Both the position numbers and the translations under genes were made by a program. Under the pieces are notes generated by a model that saw nothing but the letters and a program-made list of their open reading frames with translations, had not been told where the DNA came from and made no database searches. A DNA stretch of 36,738 nucleotides from Moniliophthora roreri (lineage: Eukaryota; Basidiomycota; Agaricomycetes; Agaricales; Marasmiaceae), in the NCBI GenBank assembly GCA_001466705.2, contig LATX02000040.1, positions 1 through 36,738 of the forward strand, given 5' to 3'. Shown here in pieces: positions 21,342 to 32,136 of the stretch. How positions within the stretch are numbered: position 1 is the first letter of the stretch; every line of letters starts with the position of its first letter.

Positions 21342-22472
21342 TTATCCATTCCGCCTCGCCGCCAAACTATCAACCGACCCCCGGTGTAGCGCTCGTTCAG
21401 GATTAATGGGTAGAGCGACAGGTAAAGGTGTAGACGCAGATATTGATGAGACAGGAGCGCCATCTGCCGACGGAGGGAACTGATACGTCTTCGTCATATT
21501 GTCATCATACCCAAATGGAATGGAACGACGGTGACTGTGCGGCCTTTTCGGTGACTGTATCAGGGGAGTGGAACTGTTCGTGGTCGTGATGGTGGATCTC
21601 TTCTCGCTGATAACTGGGCTGGCGATCCTCATCGAAGGTGGGGGTGTCTGCTGGAACAGTAGTCGTTCCTTGTGAAACTGGGCTAGGCGCCTGCGATAGC
21701 GAACCCGTCGATAGAGGAAGAAACCGGCAATGAGGAGTATGAGAAAGGCCACGCTTCCGATAACTATTCCGGCAATGGCACCAGTTGGAAGTCTGTGTGT
21801 TTGTGAGAGGATGTTCCATCTTACTATTGCAGGGCACGTACCTTTTCCCGTTCTCCTGAGAAGGAAGAACAACATTGAACTTCGGTGATGAAGCGAGGAG
21901 GTTAAGGGCGAAGGGGACTTTGGAATCCTGTCTACTTTTTGAGTCAGCTCTGACGAGATGAAGAAGCAAAACTGCAATTTTACCCTCGATTGTCACTGTC
22001 ATTGAAAGAGTACGCACAAAGATAACAAGGCCTGAGGGTAGAGGATTAAGGGTGAGTAATAGTCTTTGCGATTATATTCGAGTACTCACCCTGTTTGCAT
22101 GACCGGGAAAGATCCCGTTCCACGCTTTGTGTTGTCAAGTTCCAACTGTAACGAGTCGGTACGGAGGACTCCCACGAGATCTTCCTTCTTGAATGCCTTG
22201 AAAATGTCGAATTCATTACTGATTATAGGGCACTCGTCACTATGGTCTGTCCTAAGGCCTATTGCGATTCTAGGAGGATCCGACTCGGTCTGGTTCCAAG
22301 TCCAGCTGTAACTCGCATTCTGTCCGATCGTAAAGGTCAACTGTTGTACATCGATCTTGAACGTCAACGCCCACGGAACGAATGCATGAAGCCAAAAGAG
22401 AAAGCTACATCGAAAATAAGCCTCACATATAGAACAAAGTTATCCGTCTACTCACTAAAAAAAGCGCAACAT
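21342..22472 (-). CDS. Single-pass receptor-like protein I
   Basis: Five exons close exactly: 22456-22472, 22090-22404, 21984-22031, 21842-21934, 21342-21792, giving 307 residues; every intron is phase 2. The signal peptide MLRFFYFLFWLHAFVPWA is split after 17 nt. The ectodomain shows LTFTIGQNASYSWTWNQTE, a Cys, then TGSFPVMQTG and, after an intron, GPCYLCAYSFNDSDN. The stalk is short (about 30 residues) compared with E-G. A transmembrane helix lies at about 162-184 (IAGIVIGSVAFLILLIAGFF) with YRRVRYRRR after it. The tail of about 120 residues is Ser/Pro-rich and lacks the DWAL coiled coil. The LCAYS strand and the W-T-W core are shared with the 25.0-kb pseudogene and the 28-kb gene, defining a subfamily. 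Confidence 0.92.
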
Positions 22473-22589
22473 CCCAGCCCAGCTGGTCGAACAGAAACAA
22501 GGGACGTGTGAGATGGCGGTCCCCAATCAAGAGGCAAAGAGCCATCCATCTACCATAAAACTGATTGTCAATGTCGTTTTTCATCAATC

Positions 22590-23646
22590 TCAATCATGAT
22601 GCTTGGGTCTCTCGGTTACGAGAGCGGTGAGGTGCGTTGTATCCGTTGTCCTTCCTATGATGGGATCATTAGCCAGAGCGCTCTTCTCGAAGGAAGGATA
22701 CCAATTTTCAGGAGACGGTACTGTGTGCTCATCTGGATTAGACTTGATGAGGTGGAAAGGCCTTCGGAGTCGGAGAGTAGCACGAGTGCTGAGCTGGACT
22801 AGAATGACAAGACAGACAGATGTGACGGCCCAAGGGAGTCCCATCATCTGGTGGTCAAGGCGATTGATTGAAAGCGTGGCAATGGAAAAAAAGAAGGGCA
22901 ACTGTTACGTGTCAGTACTTTCGGCTAGTGCCGAGCATACGGCAATTGCCGCCAGAGCTTGCGTGAGACTCGGAATCGAGATACGAGAAAAGAGCTTCAG
23001 CACCGATTGACCATACACAAGTAACAGCTACATTTAAAGCTACATTCCAGATAAAAAAATAAGGATATACCAGGAAAGACTCAATGCCACCCTTAATATG
23101 ACGCATGAGCTCTCTTCTGTGGAACACCACCTTCCACGCTATATGGCCAATTACAGGCTGCTTCACTATACCCCAATGTAAGCAGAACAGCCAACACAAC
23201 CATTAATCAATCTCGTCCATACATTCTTACTCCTAAACTCCCAATAGCTGTCAATGTCTGAATCATCGTATGGTATAGAGCACGCGACTAGATCATCGCA
23301 GAGGCTGCTATGAAAGGCTAAAGGAGCGAGAAAGGGAAGAACTTGGAGCCGTGGAGCGGGTATCATCGTTTTGAGAGCATGTAAGCGCAAATACATAGGC
23401 GGCCAAACGAGGATAGAGGCTCCATTCTAGATATGAGTCTGTGCATCGGTAGGACGGGAGGACAATCTCATATATGCGGCAGGCTTCTTGTACTTGCAGT
23501 GTACTTGGACTGGCATCAATTCTTCGCACAATCTTCCATAGAGACGCTGCTCGCACCCGCGCGCGAATTGCCTGATTGATAATTGATCTACAAATATAAC
23601 GCTCATTTGAGGACTCAACGCATTGGGATAAGCGTCTCCGATTCAC
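22590..23646 (-). CDS. Possible multi-pass membrane protein, unresolved
   Basis: Several hydrophobic open segments follow each other on the minus strand: RLAAYVFALTCS (about 23380), WEFRSKNVWTRLINGCVGC (about 23200-23260), FLVYPYFFIWNVALNVAVTC (about 23030-23090), PSLTQALAAIAVCSALAES (about 22915-22975) and WAVTSVCLVILVQL (22800-22850), then a polar C-terminus ending RPKHHD. This looks like the 3' part of a protein with at least three transmembrane helices. I could not join the segments without frame breaks (near 22990 and 22915), and I do not recognise the family. It may be another decayed gene. Confidence 0.35.
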
Positions 23647-23649
23647 ATA

Positions 23650-24969
23650 GATCTACTCTGTGTCGGAAAGAGTGGCCAGGGATGCTACGGTTATGTTGTC
23701 TGTTCGAGTTACAATCTGGGACTTAACCTCCCTTGGAACGACTCATCCCTCAAGTTGGTTCAGAAACACGCATCGGCCTGGCGCGTAAAGCGTGGAAAAT
23801 GTTGACGTCACTACTAGTGAGCAGATTCTGATAACAATGCCCTGGACGTTGTTGAGGCGAACGCTTGAACGTCAAACGATGACCAACACGAAGTATGAGT
23901 TGCAAGCTTTCGCCTACGTAGAACAAAGAATCACGGAAAGTGGTCAAGAATTGGGCTAGCTCCGCAGATTTCGGGAGCGCTGCTCTTGTCACCACTTTTC
24001 CAACATACCAGGAAACGTCTTGGTGGCTCATGTGCACTCTATCAAGCTCGTTCACAAAGTAGAGGATCGAAGATTATCAAATACTATACAGTGTACCTTC
24101 CTCCCATTTTACCAAAACTTGCTGGGAGGATGTTACAGCGTTCCCGGGGATTGACGTCCTTTTGTTGCTCCGAATTTTTTACAAAAATAAATGCATCTCT
24201 CCTGGTTGTGCGTTGGCCATGCGCTTAGAATTATTGATATTCCGAGAAAATGAATATCATTTTTAGGCAACACTGCAACATGAAACGATGTTAGGAATGC
24301 TGGTACTTGTATGAGAACTCCCAAAGCTCAATTTGAACCAATATCCCGCTTTCGACGCTCTCCCCGATGACTACAAAACGATCGTTGATGCATTTCCGAT
24401 AACAAGCAACATATGGCTGTTCAATGCTTGTGGAGTACGGAGCTCAAAGTCTCCATCGAATATCAATTCTCATCCGACTGTCGTGTTCTTGACGTTTCTT
24501 CAACTTCTCCGTCCGCGCTATAAACGACTTTCTGCTGTGGCACTTCGATACATTGAATAGAATTGCTGCGTGCCCCTACGTTTTTTGTTTCCTGGTCTCA
24601 AGTAATCTGGTGCCTGGCATGCTGTTGTGTACCTATGACGGAGAAGCTGGAATGGTCAGGAAGCTGTTTCTATCTGACAAGTCATTACCCGCTTTATCAG
24701 GACTAGAGTATGTATGGATCGACAGGGGAGGGGTACCGTCTGCAATTCCATCATCCCGAATGTTAGGGTAATCAGCGAGCCAAGCAAGTGGTTAAAAGAA
24801 CAAGAAACCCGGTGTATGCCGTATGCTTTCTGACTATTCATGATTTATCCTAGCTCCGCTCTGAATACACCTACTAGTGATGGTGTAACACCATAGCTGC
24901 CATGCAGCTATTTGCTTCCCATTCCGACATGGAGAAAAATGCCTCCCGATTAGCGTCCCCATATCAATA
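23650..24969. other. Spacer with one dispersed repeat copy
   Basis: No gene is supported. Two adjacent plus-strand frames (24333-24560 and 24553-24771) have no motif or splice support. A segment near 23900-23985 is similar to 29234-29340 (separate entry). Confidence 0.45.
23900..23985 (+). repeat. Dispersed repeat, copy 1
   Basis: The sequence TTGCAAGCTTTCGCC, AGAACAAAGAATCACGGAAA and TCAAGAATTG, then CTCCGCAGATTTCGGG, matches in order and orientation a segment at 29234-29340 with scattered substitutions and small indels. No coding sense; likely an old dispersed or duplicated repeat. Confidence 0.6.
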
Positions 24970-25770
24970 TCATACAGCCAGATCTTGATCCTCTTGCACC
25001 GATACCAAACCATCTTCCACGTCTGATTTCGCCTTTTCTCGCGAAAGCGTTCAAAAACGATTGGTCGGCGCTGGTACTGTCCATAAATTTGTTTGGAATC
25101 ACTGTTTCCCGCGCTATCGGGCTAGCTGCGCGCATCGAAGAAAGAGGCACTTGCGCGAGAACCCTTCGTTCTTTGTGAAAGGTGTTGACAACTTTTTGGC
25201 TGCAACGCCGGAGGTACAGTTGTGCCAAGAGAGCAAAAAAATGCGACGATTCCAATTACGATACCGGTTATATTGCCACCAGATAGATTAGATGAGGGGT
25301 TGAGTGAGGCATCGTGTCAGTACTCTGCACAAATCAACAAAGGGTAGTCAATATACCCGTTGGCTGTAGTGGGCACCTGGGGTAATTTTTCGTACGCCAG
25401 AATTTATGGCGATATTCTCGGAAGTCAGGAGTTTTATTAACGGAAAAGTAGCTTTGTAATCTGTATTTATCATCTTCAACATGCTAGAGTTTATGGCTTC
25501 GAAGGATGGTTTACGCACTCTGTCGGCTCGAGGGAATAGCTGTATGCGCAGAGTCGCATTCCTCCACTTATTGAACAAAGGTATCCATTAGAACAAAAGA
25601 CCGACTTATCCGGTATACCTGTCGAACATCCACAATAGTTCTTTCCCTGTATACTTTTCACTCCCAGACTCCAGATTAACATCTACTAAGCCAACCTGGA
25701 GCACGATGGATTGCAGCCTACCAGGTAAATCATTTTTACCGAGCGCTGATAATGATCACCGACGGGGCCT
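24970..25770 (-). pseudogene. Receptor-like pseudogene, diverged paralogue of the 28-kb gene
   Basis: Segments align with the receptor at 27551-28562 along most of the length: GKNDLPGRLQSIVLQVGLVD (ectodomain), MRLCAYSYSLEPTECV, SSNLSGG at the start of the transmembrane helix, NTFHKERRVL, SSMRAASPIARETVIP, STSADQSF and SDVEDGLVSVQEDQ before the stop. The frame is lost at a seven-A run opposite the helix (25235-25241) and again near 25040-25050 in the tail. The signal-peptide exon and the first part of the ectodomain were not found. It is a broken tandem duplicate. Confidence 0.8.
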
Positions 25771-25779
25771 GGAGAGAGA

Positions 25780-26804
25780 GATGTTTGTGTATACTTGTGG
25801 TAGGCGATGCAGAGTTTGAGCAATACAGAATACAGACTAATCAGCGGATTAAGCCGCGAACTGACCGGACATGGAGGTGAAAGAAAAAGGGCGAGATAAG
25901 ATTATCAGTGGAGATAGCAAAACAAAATCCCGTCGACGCGTGGCCGTACAGCCACAATTTTTTCTTTTCTTGACTTCGACGATCTAAATTTTGAACACCA
26001 TTTTCCTTCCTTACAGCGTTCTTACACGCCTGGAGAATAACGGTTGCAATCTCCTAGATATCCTTGAAGAGCTTCAGGTGCTTTGGAAGGATGAAGATGG
26101 TAACAAGAGTTGCGGAGATTTTGATCCCCATTCAAGAGGAACGAGACTGTCGAACTGGTCCCAACTTTGATGGAAGGATTTTCGACGAGATGGCGTCGGG
26201 TGAGTCTGTGCGGCTACATAGTGTGCGCGGATGGCCGACACGCTTATTCTGCCCCAGCTACTGTTGCTAATCTCAATGCTCATGAGCCGTACTGGTTCAT
26301 TCCGGCTGACTCCCGAGTAAAAGTCCGGACCGGTATCCCTGACGTGGCCTGGAACGTTCGTGAAGACACTCACAATAGTCGCCAACGACGGCAAGATCGC
26401 CGCATTCCTGTCTGCCTCTTCCCTTTAACTTCATCTCCTCTGTACGATATCCCCCTTCAACATCCCGATTCCACACATGTTTCTTCTTCGCTCGCAATCA
26501 CTGAGAACCTCCTATAGTCTCATCGACTATGCGCTTCAGGCGTCTTACCACTGCGACGGAAAGATTGTAGGGGGTACTTGGCAGGAAGGGGAGGGCAAAA
26601 GGTTTCATGGCGGATGAGAGAATATCGAAAATGGGAGGAGGGAAGAAAGACACAAGAGTAACGGAGGAGGAACCCAAACGCTCATGAAAATCGCAATATT
26701 ACGCCTAGTCGGGTGCATGCCTCGGCTGCCGTCGATAGCTTCAAAATTCATGGTCTATTTACAGCAGGAATTGTTGGTCCAGTTTGATCTGAAGCTTGAG
26801 CGCT
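25780..26804. other. Spacer with no supported gene
   Basis: Open frames on both strands at 26064-26517 overlap each other and none shows a domain. A segment LEELQVLWKDEDGNKSCGDF (plus, about 26065-26125) looks coding-like but could not be extended. Purine-rich tracts lie at 26570-26660. Confidence 0.35.
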
Positions 26805-27357
26805 CTATTTTGCATAGAATTTGTACCATTTAGGTAGTTCCGTGAGCTGCAAAACCTTCATAGCAGCTTCGACCCAACCAGGCTTGTGGTAGTTATTAGT
26901 ATTGAGCTTGATATAAGCAACCCAGCCATGAAGTTCGCCGATATAACAATATTTGGGCCGACGATCTAGTCTGTTACGCATTGTATGTGAGAACAGGGCA
27001 GAAAACTGATTGGTAGACGCACCCGTATAAGTTGTCGTACCCTTCAGCTCGCCATGCAGACGCAACAGCATCCCCAAAATTAGCTTTATAAGACCCGGTG
27101 GGCCATCTGGGCTCTCGCACTATTTTGTTGTACTGCTCTTCCGTCAGTGCCCACCCGAGCACATATAGTGGCGCAATTCCTCCGTCATAGATGGCGTTCG
27201 CCCATGGACATTTCTTGCCTTCTGGCCAGATGGATGGGAACTTCTCGCGTTGTTCTCTATGAGAAGCATAAGCAGTGATGATGTGCCGCCTGACGGTAGC
27301 TTACCGAGTTGCCATTTTACTGTAAAGGTTTGCTTTCGGATTTGCCGACGCTACCAT
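26805..27357 (-). CDS. Orphan small protein
   Basis: Exon 1 (27305-27357) starts MVASANPKANLYSKMATR and joins over a clean 48-nt intron to exon 2 from 27256: EQREKFPSIWPEGKKCPWAN, then YVLGWALTEEQYNKIVREP. From the GDA codons two readings are possible. Without further splicing it ends at YNA after about 120 residues. With a 61-nt intron starting GTTGCG and ending ATCAG it continues into GELHGWVAYIKLNTNN...WYKFYAK and stops at 26805 (about 160-170 residues). No signal peptide, transmembrane helix or known domain was recognised; the protein is rich in Trp, Tyr and Lys. A TATA box sits just upstream. I do not know its function. Confidence 0.65.
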
Positions 27358-27365
27358 GAACGTGC

Positions 27366-27375
27366 CTTTATATAT
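27366..27375 (-). promoter_or_regulatory. TATA box of the orphan gene
   Basis: CATATATAAAGG on the minus strand lies about ten bases upstream of the ATG at 27357. The short distance suggests a very short 5' leader or use of an internal ATG at MATR, 42 bases downstream. Confidence 0.45.
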
Positions 27376-27550
27376 GGCAGTTGTCAGGGTTAGTTGTCGA
27401 GCCGATACTCCACGTTTTGTAATCTCCGATGGTTCGGGTTTAATTGTTGCTTTTTATACCGAGGTCTAGAAATACATTTATCCCTACTATTCACTCCCAA
27501 TTACCGAGGTCTATTGTTCTAAGTAAATATCCTGCATCTAAACCCGCGAC

Positions 27551-28562
27551 CTAATCCTTTCGCAGGGGCACTAAACCATCCTCTATATCTGATTTAGGTC
27601 CGAGTTCCTCTTTCTCTCCTGGAAGTGCCGAGAATGACTGGTCTGCGCTGGTACTTTGCGTCTGTGAAATGTACTCCTTTGGAATCACCGTAACCGTATC
27701 CCGCACAGTCGGGCTAGAGGCACGCATCGAAGGAAGAGCGTCTTGCACCCGAACCATTCGTTCTCTGTGGAAGGTGTTGATATGCTTCCGTTTGCGGAAA
27801 CGGGGATACACCAAGTATAATCCTGCCGAGAGAGCAAAGCCGACGATACCTAGTACGATACCAGCAACGCCGCCGCCGGATAGATTGGATGAGGAGCTGG
27901 ATGCATCTTGTTGGTATATCGTATAAATTAATGAGGAAAGGGTGTCTACCTGTTGGGCGTCGTGTAACGTATGGTAATCCTCTCAAGGGCCAGGAACTTT
28001 ATATCTGAAAAGAAGCTGTAGGATCTGTGTATTATCTTCTTCAATACATCAAGGTTGATAGATTCCAAGAACCGTCTACGCACTCCTCCGTTGGTTGGGT
28101 GAGGGAATAACTGTATGCACAAAGTGTTGCGTTTCTGCGTCCTCGTTGAATGGGAGGTGATTATCAGAAAATAGGTTGGACGTACCCGGTAAATCCGTCA
28201 AATACCTTCAAGGACTCTTTTCCTTTGAGGTTGCCGCCATCCTCCGGTCTAACATCCGCCAAGCCAATCTGGAAGACGACAGGTTGTAAGCCACTGAGGA
28301 AATCATTGTTTAACGCCACCGCATTTGAGCAGTTCTCCGAGTCTTTGACAAGCCATATGCCGATATTGAACACCAAATCCTTTGGTTCCCAGGTCCAGTT
28401 GAATTGTTGAAATGCAGCGATAGGCGTCGGTGCTTGGATCACAAAGGCGAAAGCCTCAAAATAGCAAAGCAATGCCCAGAAGAAAAGGAGTCTACAGGAT
28501 ATCTTTAGTTTGTGTTGAGCATTTATCAGGAAGTTTAAAGCTAACCGAAATGAAAGATACAT
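27551..28562 (-). CDS. Single-pass receptor-like protein H
   Basis: Exon 1 (28546-28562, 17 nt) and exon 2 (28186-28491) join in phase 2 to give MYLSFRLLFFWALLCYFEAF and the ectodomain IAAFQQFNWTWEPKDLVFNI...DVRPEDGG...FDGFTG. The following exon most likely starts at 28134 and reads NATLCAYSYSLTQPTE, matching LCAYS in receptor I and in the 25.0-kb pseudogene. A longer reading of this exon in another frame also stays open and closes as 283 residues, so the stalk is uncertain. The last exon (27551-27906) has a transmembrane helix (GGGVAGIVLGIVGFALSAGL), YPRFRKRKH and a tail SMRASSPTVRDTV...DIEDGLVPLRKD. It is the intact sister of the pseudogene at 24970-25770. Confidence 0.85.
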
Positions 28563-29632
28563 GGCGAGATTTGGATACAGGCAAACAACGCTGGGGCTGC
28601 GGGTATTTGAACGTGCTCTGTGTTTAAGGCGTTCGAGATGCCGACTACTCAACTCAGCTGCGCAAAAGCCCAAAGTCCTGAGCGAGTCCTGAGGCCGATA
28701 GTATGAGGTGTGATGAGAGTAGACGAGGAAACGGGGAAGGTGGGAAAATCGAAGAGACAGCGAAGCGTCACCGCTGCCATTCCCAAAGAGGCAGAAGAGT
28801 AACCGATTCGTATATTATGGCTCGCGTGGCAATGATATATGAGGCTGCGGCAGAGTCTGCCGTGTCCAGTCTCAGTGCTTTTACAGCACTGGGAGAGCAT
28901 ATCGAAGCCAGGGAACGCGTTCGCGATATTGAAGAAAGAGGATGAGAGAGAATATCAAGCCACGCGAGCCATCATATACACGAAATTGTGGAATCCGTTA
29001 CCTCTTGAGTATCAAGGCCACTCCTTACCGCTGCAGATCCCCAATTTTGAGATTGACATAACCTTATGCCGCTCCCGCAAGGGATTCCGGAATCATTTGC
29101 TTTTTTTGGGTAGTATCATCTATTTGCCGACTGTATATTCTCATGGTCGGCTATTGTGATATTATGTCCGTTGGGCATTGTTGACGGCGAGAACGACGGC
29201 TTTGAATCCAGAGATATGGCTCACCAAAAAATGAACTGCAAGTTTTCGCCTAGAACAAAAAATCACGAAAACTGATCAAAAATTGCACCGGACGCGAGCA
29301 AGGCAAATTGGAGATGCTATGCAACTCCGCGGATTTCGGGACCGAATTAACGATCAAAATCCGTTTGCTCACTCCTCCGATCTGTATTCCTGTCTCCCTC
29401 AATTTAATCCATTACCTCCTCGTCTAGGTCACCACTTTGAATCACCAAAAACCTCCCACCTGACAAGGTCAAAACAGACGATTCCCAATCTTTATCAGGT
29501 ACCTAAAATGCGGCAGGAAGACCAATCATACAGGAAGAGCAGGGACGAAAAGAGGGTAATAAAGCAGGAGAGAATGATGGTAATGGAAGGAGGGCAGGAG
29601 GAAACAAGGTGGCAGAAGTGGATAAGGAACCT
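28563..29632. other. Spacer with no supported gene
   Basis: Plus-strand frames at 28703-28945 and 29283-29639 have no recognisable motif and no splice or signal support. The second copy of the dispersed repeat is at 29234-29340. Confidence 0.45.
29234..29340 (+). repeat. Dispersed repeat, copy 2
   Basis: Matches 23900-23985 in the same orientation: TGCAAGTTTTCGCC, AGAACAAAAAATCACGAAAA, TCAAAAATTG, and CTCCGCGGATTTCGGG, with an extra stretch of about 30 bp before the last block. Confidence 0.6.
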
Positions 29633-30406
29633 TCAATAACATGCCCACTTAGGTACGTGCCCTAGCTCAGAGCTGGTGACTGGATAAACATTAAATGAGT
29701 ATGTTGAAATAGAATTGTAGCACCCGTACCATGTCCAGCAGCATATAAAAATACTGGAAGAATTATAATCTTGCGTTGTCTCCCCCACACCGTGTAACAT
29801 CGCCACAACTACAAAATGCATGAGATCTAAAAGAAATGTCATATGTGGGAATTGTCCTACTAAGATCGCGTCTGCAACGGCACTGTAGGGTGTAGCTTTA
29901 TGAGATTCCTTCAGTATCACAAGCAGCTTTACGCACACCTTGAAGCTAACGCCGTTTCATATTCTGCATCGTAAAATCGCACTGTTGGAAACCAACATTT
30001 CGATTCTGCTCTGGTTATGTCATATTCAGCATATTTATCAAGAAGGAGGGAATGATACATTACCCGGACACGCATAACGAAGTCGCAACATCGCCAATCA
30101 CGTAAAGCAACATATTGATGGAAGCCAGGAGGAATAGCACGGTGGTTGCCAGCAGGTGATATTTATAGCATCCCTTTTTTTTCTTGAGAAGTATGTGCAA
30201 ACAAATTCCAAACAATAAGATGTATACACCTACATGAGCAGTCAGAGTCAGTATTCCACAGAAGAAACTTTGCATAATACACGTACCATAGAATAGCGCT
30301 TGCACCTAAAATAGTGAGTGAGCTTTTCAATAAAAGAAGGGAACATTATTTTGCTTACTACTGCAGTTATCTCATTCATAGCTTCAACAGAGGTGTAGAG
30401 TATCAT
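29633..30406 (-). pseudogene. Multi-pass membrane protein, intact 5' half and degenerate 3' half
   Basis: Exons 30359-30406, 30287-30305 and 30064-30229 join perfectly: MILYTSVEAMNEITAVV, QALFYGVYILLFGICLHILL, KKKKGCYKYHLLATTVLFLL and INMLLYVIGDVATSLCVSG. This is the N-terminal two-helix signature (YG.Y..LF...HILL, H..AT..LF.LA) of a multi-pass family frequent in mushroom-forming fungi. The next exon is possible (about 29950-30005). Beyond it, VADAIL is recognisable near 29865-29885, but the usual following helices are replaced by frames such as LLDLMHFVVVAML that do not continue the family pattern. It is probably a truncated or decaying copy; if intact, the remaining exons have diverged beyond my recognition. 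Confidence 0.55.
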
Positions 30407-30500
30407 GCTGCCGGCGTTGCGAAGCAAGGGGACAATCTCTACAGGATCGAGGCTTCAAGCTTCTCTTTTTAAACAGAACAATGGTCCATTAATGCAGTTT

Positions 30501-30765
30501 CTATTTTGACACACCTTCAGGCTGTACAGAAGTGCACTGTGCTTGATTTATGAAATCAGACTGGATGCAATAAGTGATACAGCAAGAATCCCTCAAGCAT
30601 TGGATTGGGCTTGATGTCGACTTGACACCCATTGAGATGGTCGCGCCGTTCGCACCTTTAAATAAAAATTCCACTCCCGGCATCCAGTCCAGAACTCACC
30701 ATTGTTTTCAGTGCCAGAGGATGCAAAAGGCTGAGCAATTGTTACAACGAGATGACTAGGAGTGC
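30501..30765 (-). CDS. Small Cys-containing protein fragment
   Basis: Two exons join on the minus strand: TIAQPFASSGTENN up to about 30700, then a 46-nt intron (GTGAGT...TTTAAAG), then GANGATISMGVKSTSSPIQC, LRDSCCITYCIQ and a C-terminus ending PEGVSK at 30501. The segment is rich in Ser/Thr and Cys. No start codon or signal peptide could be linked upstream, so it is a partial or broken gene of unknown function. Confidence 0.35.
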
Positions 30766-30769
30766 TGCT

Positions 30770-31767
30770 GGGAGATCGATACCACGATCATCACGCCACC
30801 TAAGCAATATCATCCTTTGATACCTCAGGGCATCACCGACACCTCGAAGTGGTATCTGATCGAGAAGACTTGGTCGCTATGACGAGAATCATTTAAGGCT
30901 CTGCACGGATAGAGTCATCCATCAGCAAAATCCGGAAGATGGTATAACGGGTTACCTGAGGAAACGACACACGATACACGTCGCATACGGGTCATTTAAT
31001 ACTACAACCACGTATATAAAACCCTGTTACCGTACCTTAAGAGTACAACGTGTGTTATAACGCCTCATGACGGAAACAGAGGGCTATAATGCGGGATGTA
31101 GCCAGAATCATAAACAGGGTTATAACCCCTCGTAACCATCACGATGGGTTATATTCATGCAAAGCCGTCAGAGAGCAATAGAACAGCCGAGTCTTGTTAC
31201 AAGGTCCCGCAACAGTTGTTGTAGAATGTTTCAGGTACGTATTAAGTTCTGTGTGCTATTACCAGAAGCTTATCCTACATCCAAGCAACCCACATACCAG
31301 TACATTAGTCCCACAAGCGCTTCTTGCCTCGTAATTCCGAGACAGACAACTTCTTGAAACCACCTCCGAGCTATGTTGCCTCTGAAGGGTTCGGAATTTG
31401 ACAGTGCTTCAGCAAGGTAGTAGTATAAGCCTTGGATATGTTGGGTCTTATCTGAGAGGTATCCTGATGGGACTGCAGTTGCTGAATATTGCTGTCGACG
31501 TCACTGACCACACAGTTGGGAGAAACAGAGCTAGTGGGACCCGTGGGATCAACTCGGAGCATCGGATAACCCCGGGCCCTAACCCTAAGTCCTGTTGCTC
31601 GCCGATGATCCTAGTCGATATCTGAGGTCCATCATGAGAAGGGTGTCTTGGTGCATTTCGAGAGGTAAGAATTGGGAAAGTTGTGGGAAGTAGAGCTGCG
31701 ATACGGGAAAAAGGAAGTTGTGAGAAGCGAAAATCGAAAAGCGTCGAGGCTCACTTGGGACACGTGG
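30770..31767. other. Repeat-rich, gene-poor stretch
   Basis: Diverged GTTATAACSCCTCRTRAC-like motifs recur at about 31050-31150. A short CCCTAACCCTAA tract lies near 31575-31586, not matching the 7-bp telomere unit here. No gene is supported. Confidence 0.5.
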
Positions 31768-31990
31768 TGTAATGATCCGGGCCTTTTGACTCTTACACGT
31801 CCCATAGGTTTGGTATTAATCTATAGTACGGCTAGTTAGTACACTCTTTAGTTGAATAAACTCCAATTGTCTCTGATTCTCTTTTTTATCACTCGTTCTC
31901 GCAGCTCTTTAGAGCCTTTCGAAATTCGTTTCGATTCCCGTCGAGGTCCAGACTTCACCTCATGCAAACCGGTCTGATCGTCACACGTGG
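31763..31990. mobile_element. Solo LTR with 5-bp target-site duplication
   Basis: The element at 31768-31985 (218 bp) starts TGTAATGATC and ends GATCGTCACA, the TG...CA termini of an LTR with an imperfect terminal inverted repeat. It is bounded on both sides by CGTGG (31763-31767 and 31986-31990), a 5-bp target-site duplication. There is no internal domain or second LTR next to it, so it is a solo LTR left by recombination. Copia versus gypsy type cannot be decided from the LTR. Confidence 0.85.
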
Positions 31991-32136
31991 CTTTGCAGAC
32001 GGACTACGCCGAGGGGTCTGGACTCGTTATCCGAGCCTATTCCTTCGGCGATCAGACGGATGTTGAGTATATAAAAGTGTTGAATCATTGGATGTACTAG
32101 ATGCCCCTTGGGGGGGTGGCCTCGTCGAACGAACAG

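Noticed and set aside
28703..29639. Plus-strand ORFs downstream of receptor H
   Set aside because: Overlapping frames without domain, signal peptide or promoter; one overlaps the dispersed repeat.
31575..31586. Interstitial telomere CCCTAACCCTAA
   Set aside because: Only two units, and of the 6-bp type rather than the 7-bp unit of this telomere; likely chance.
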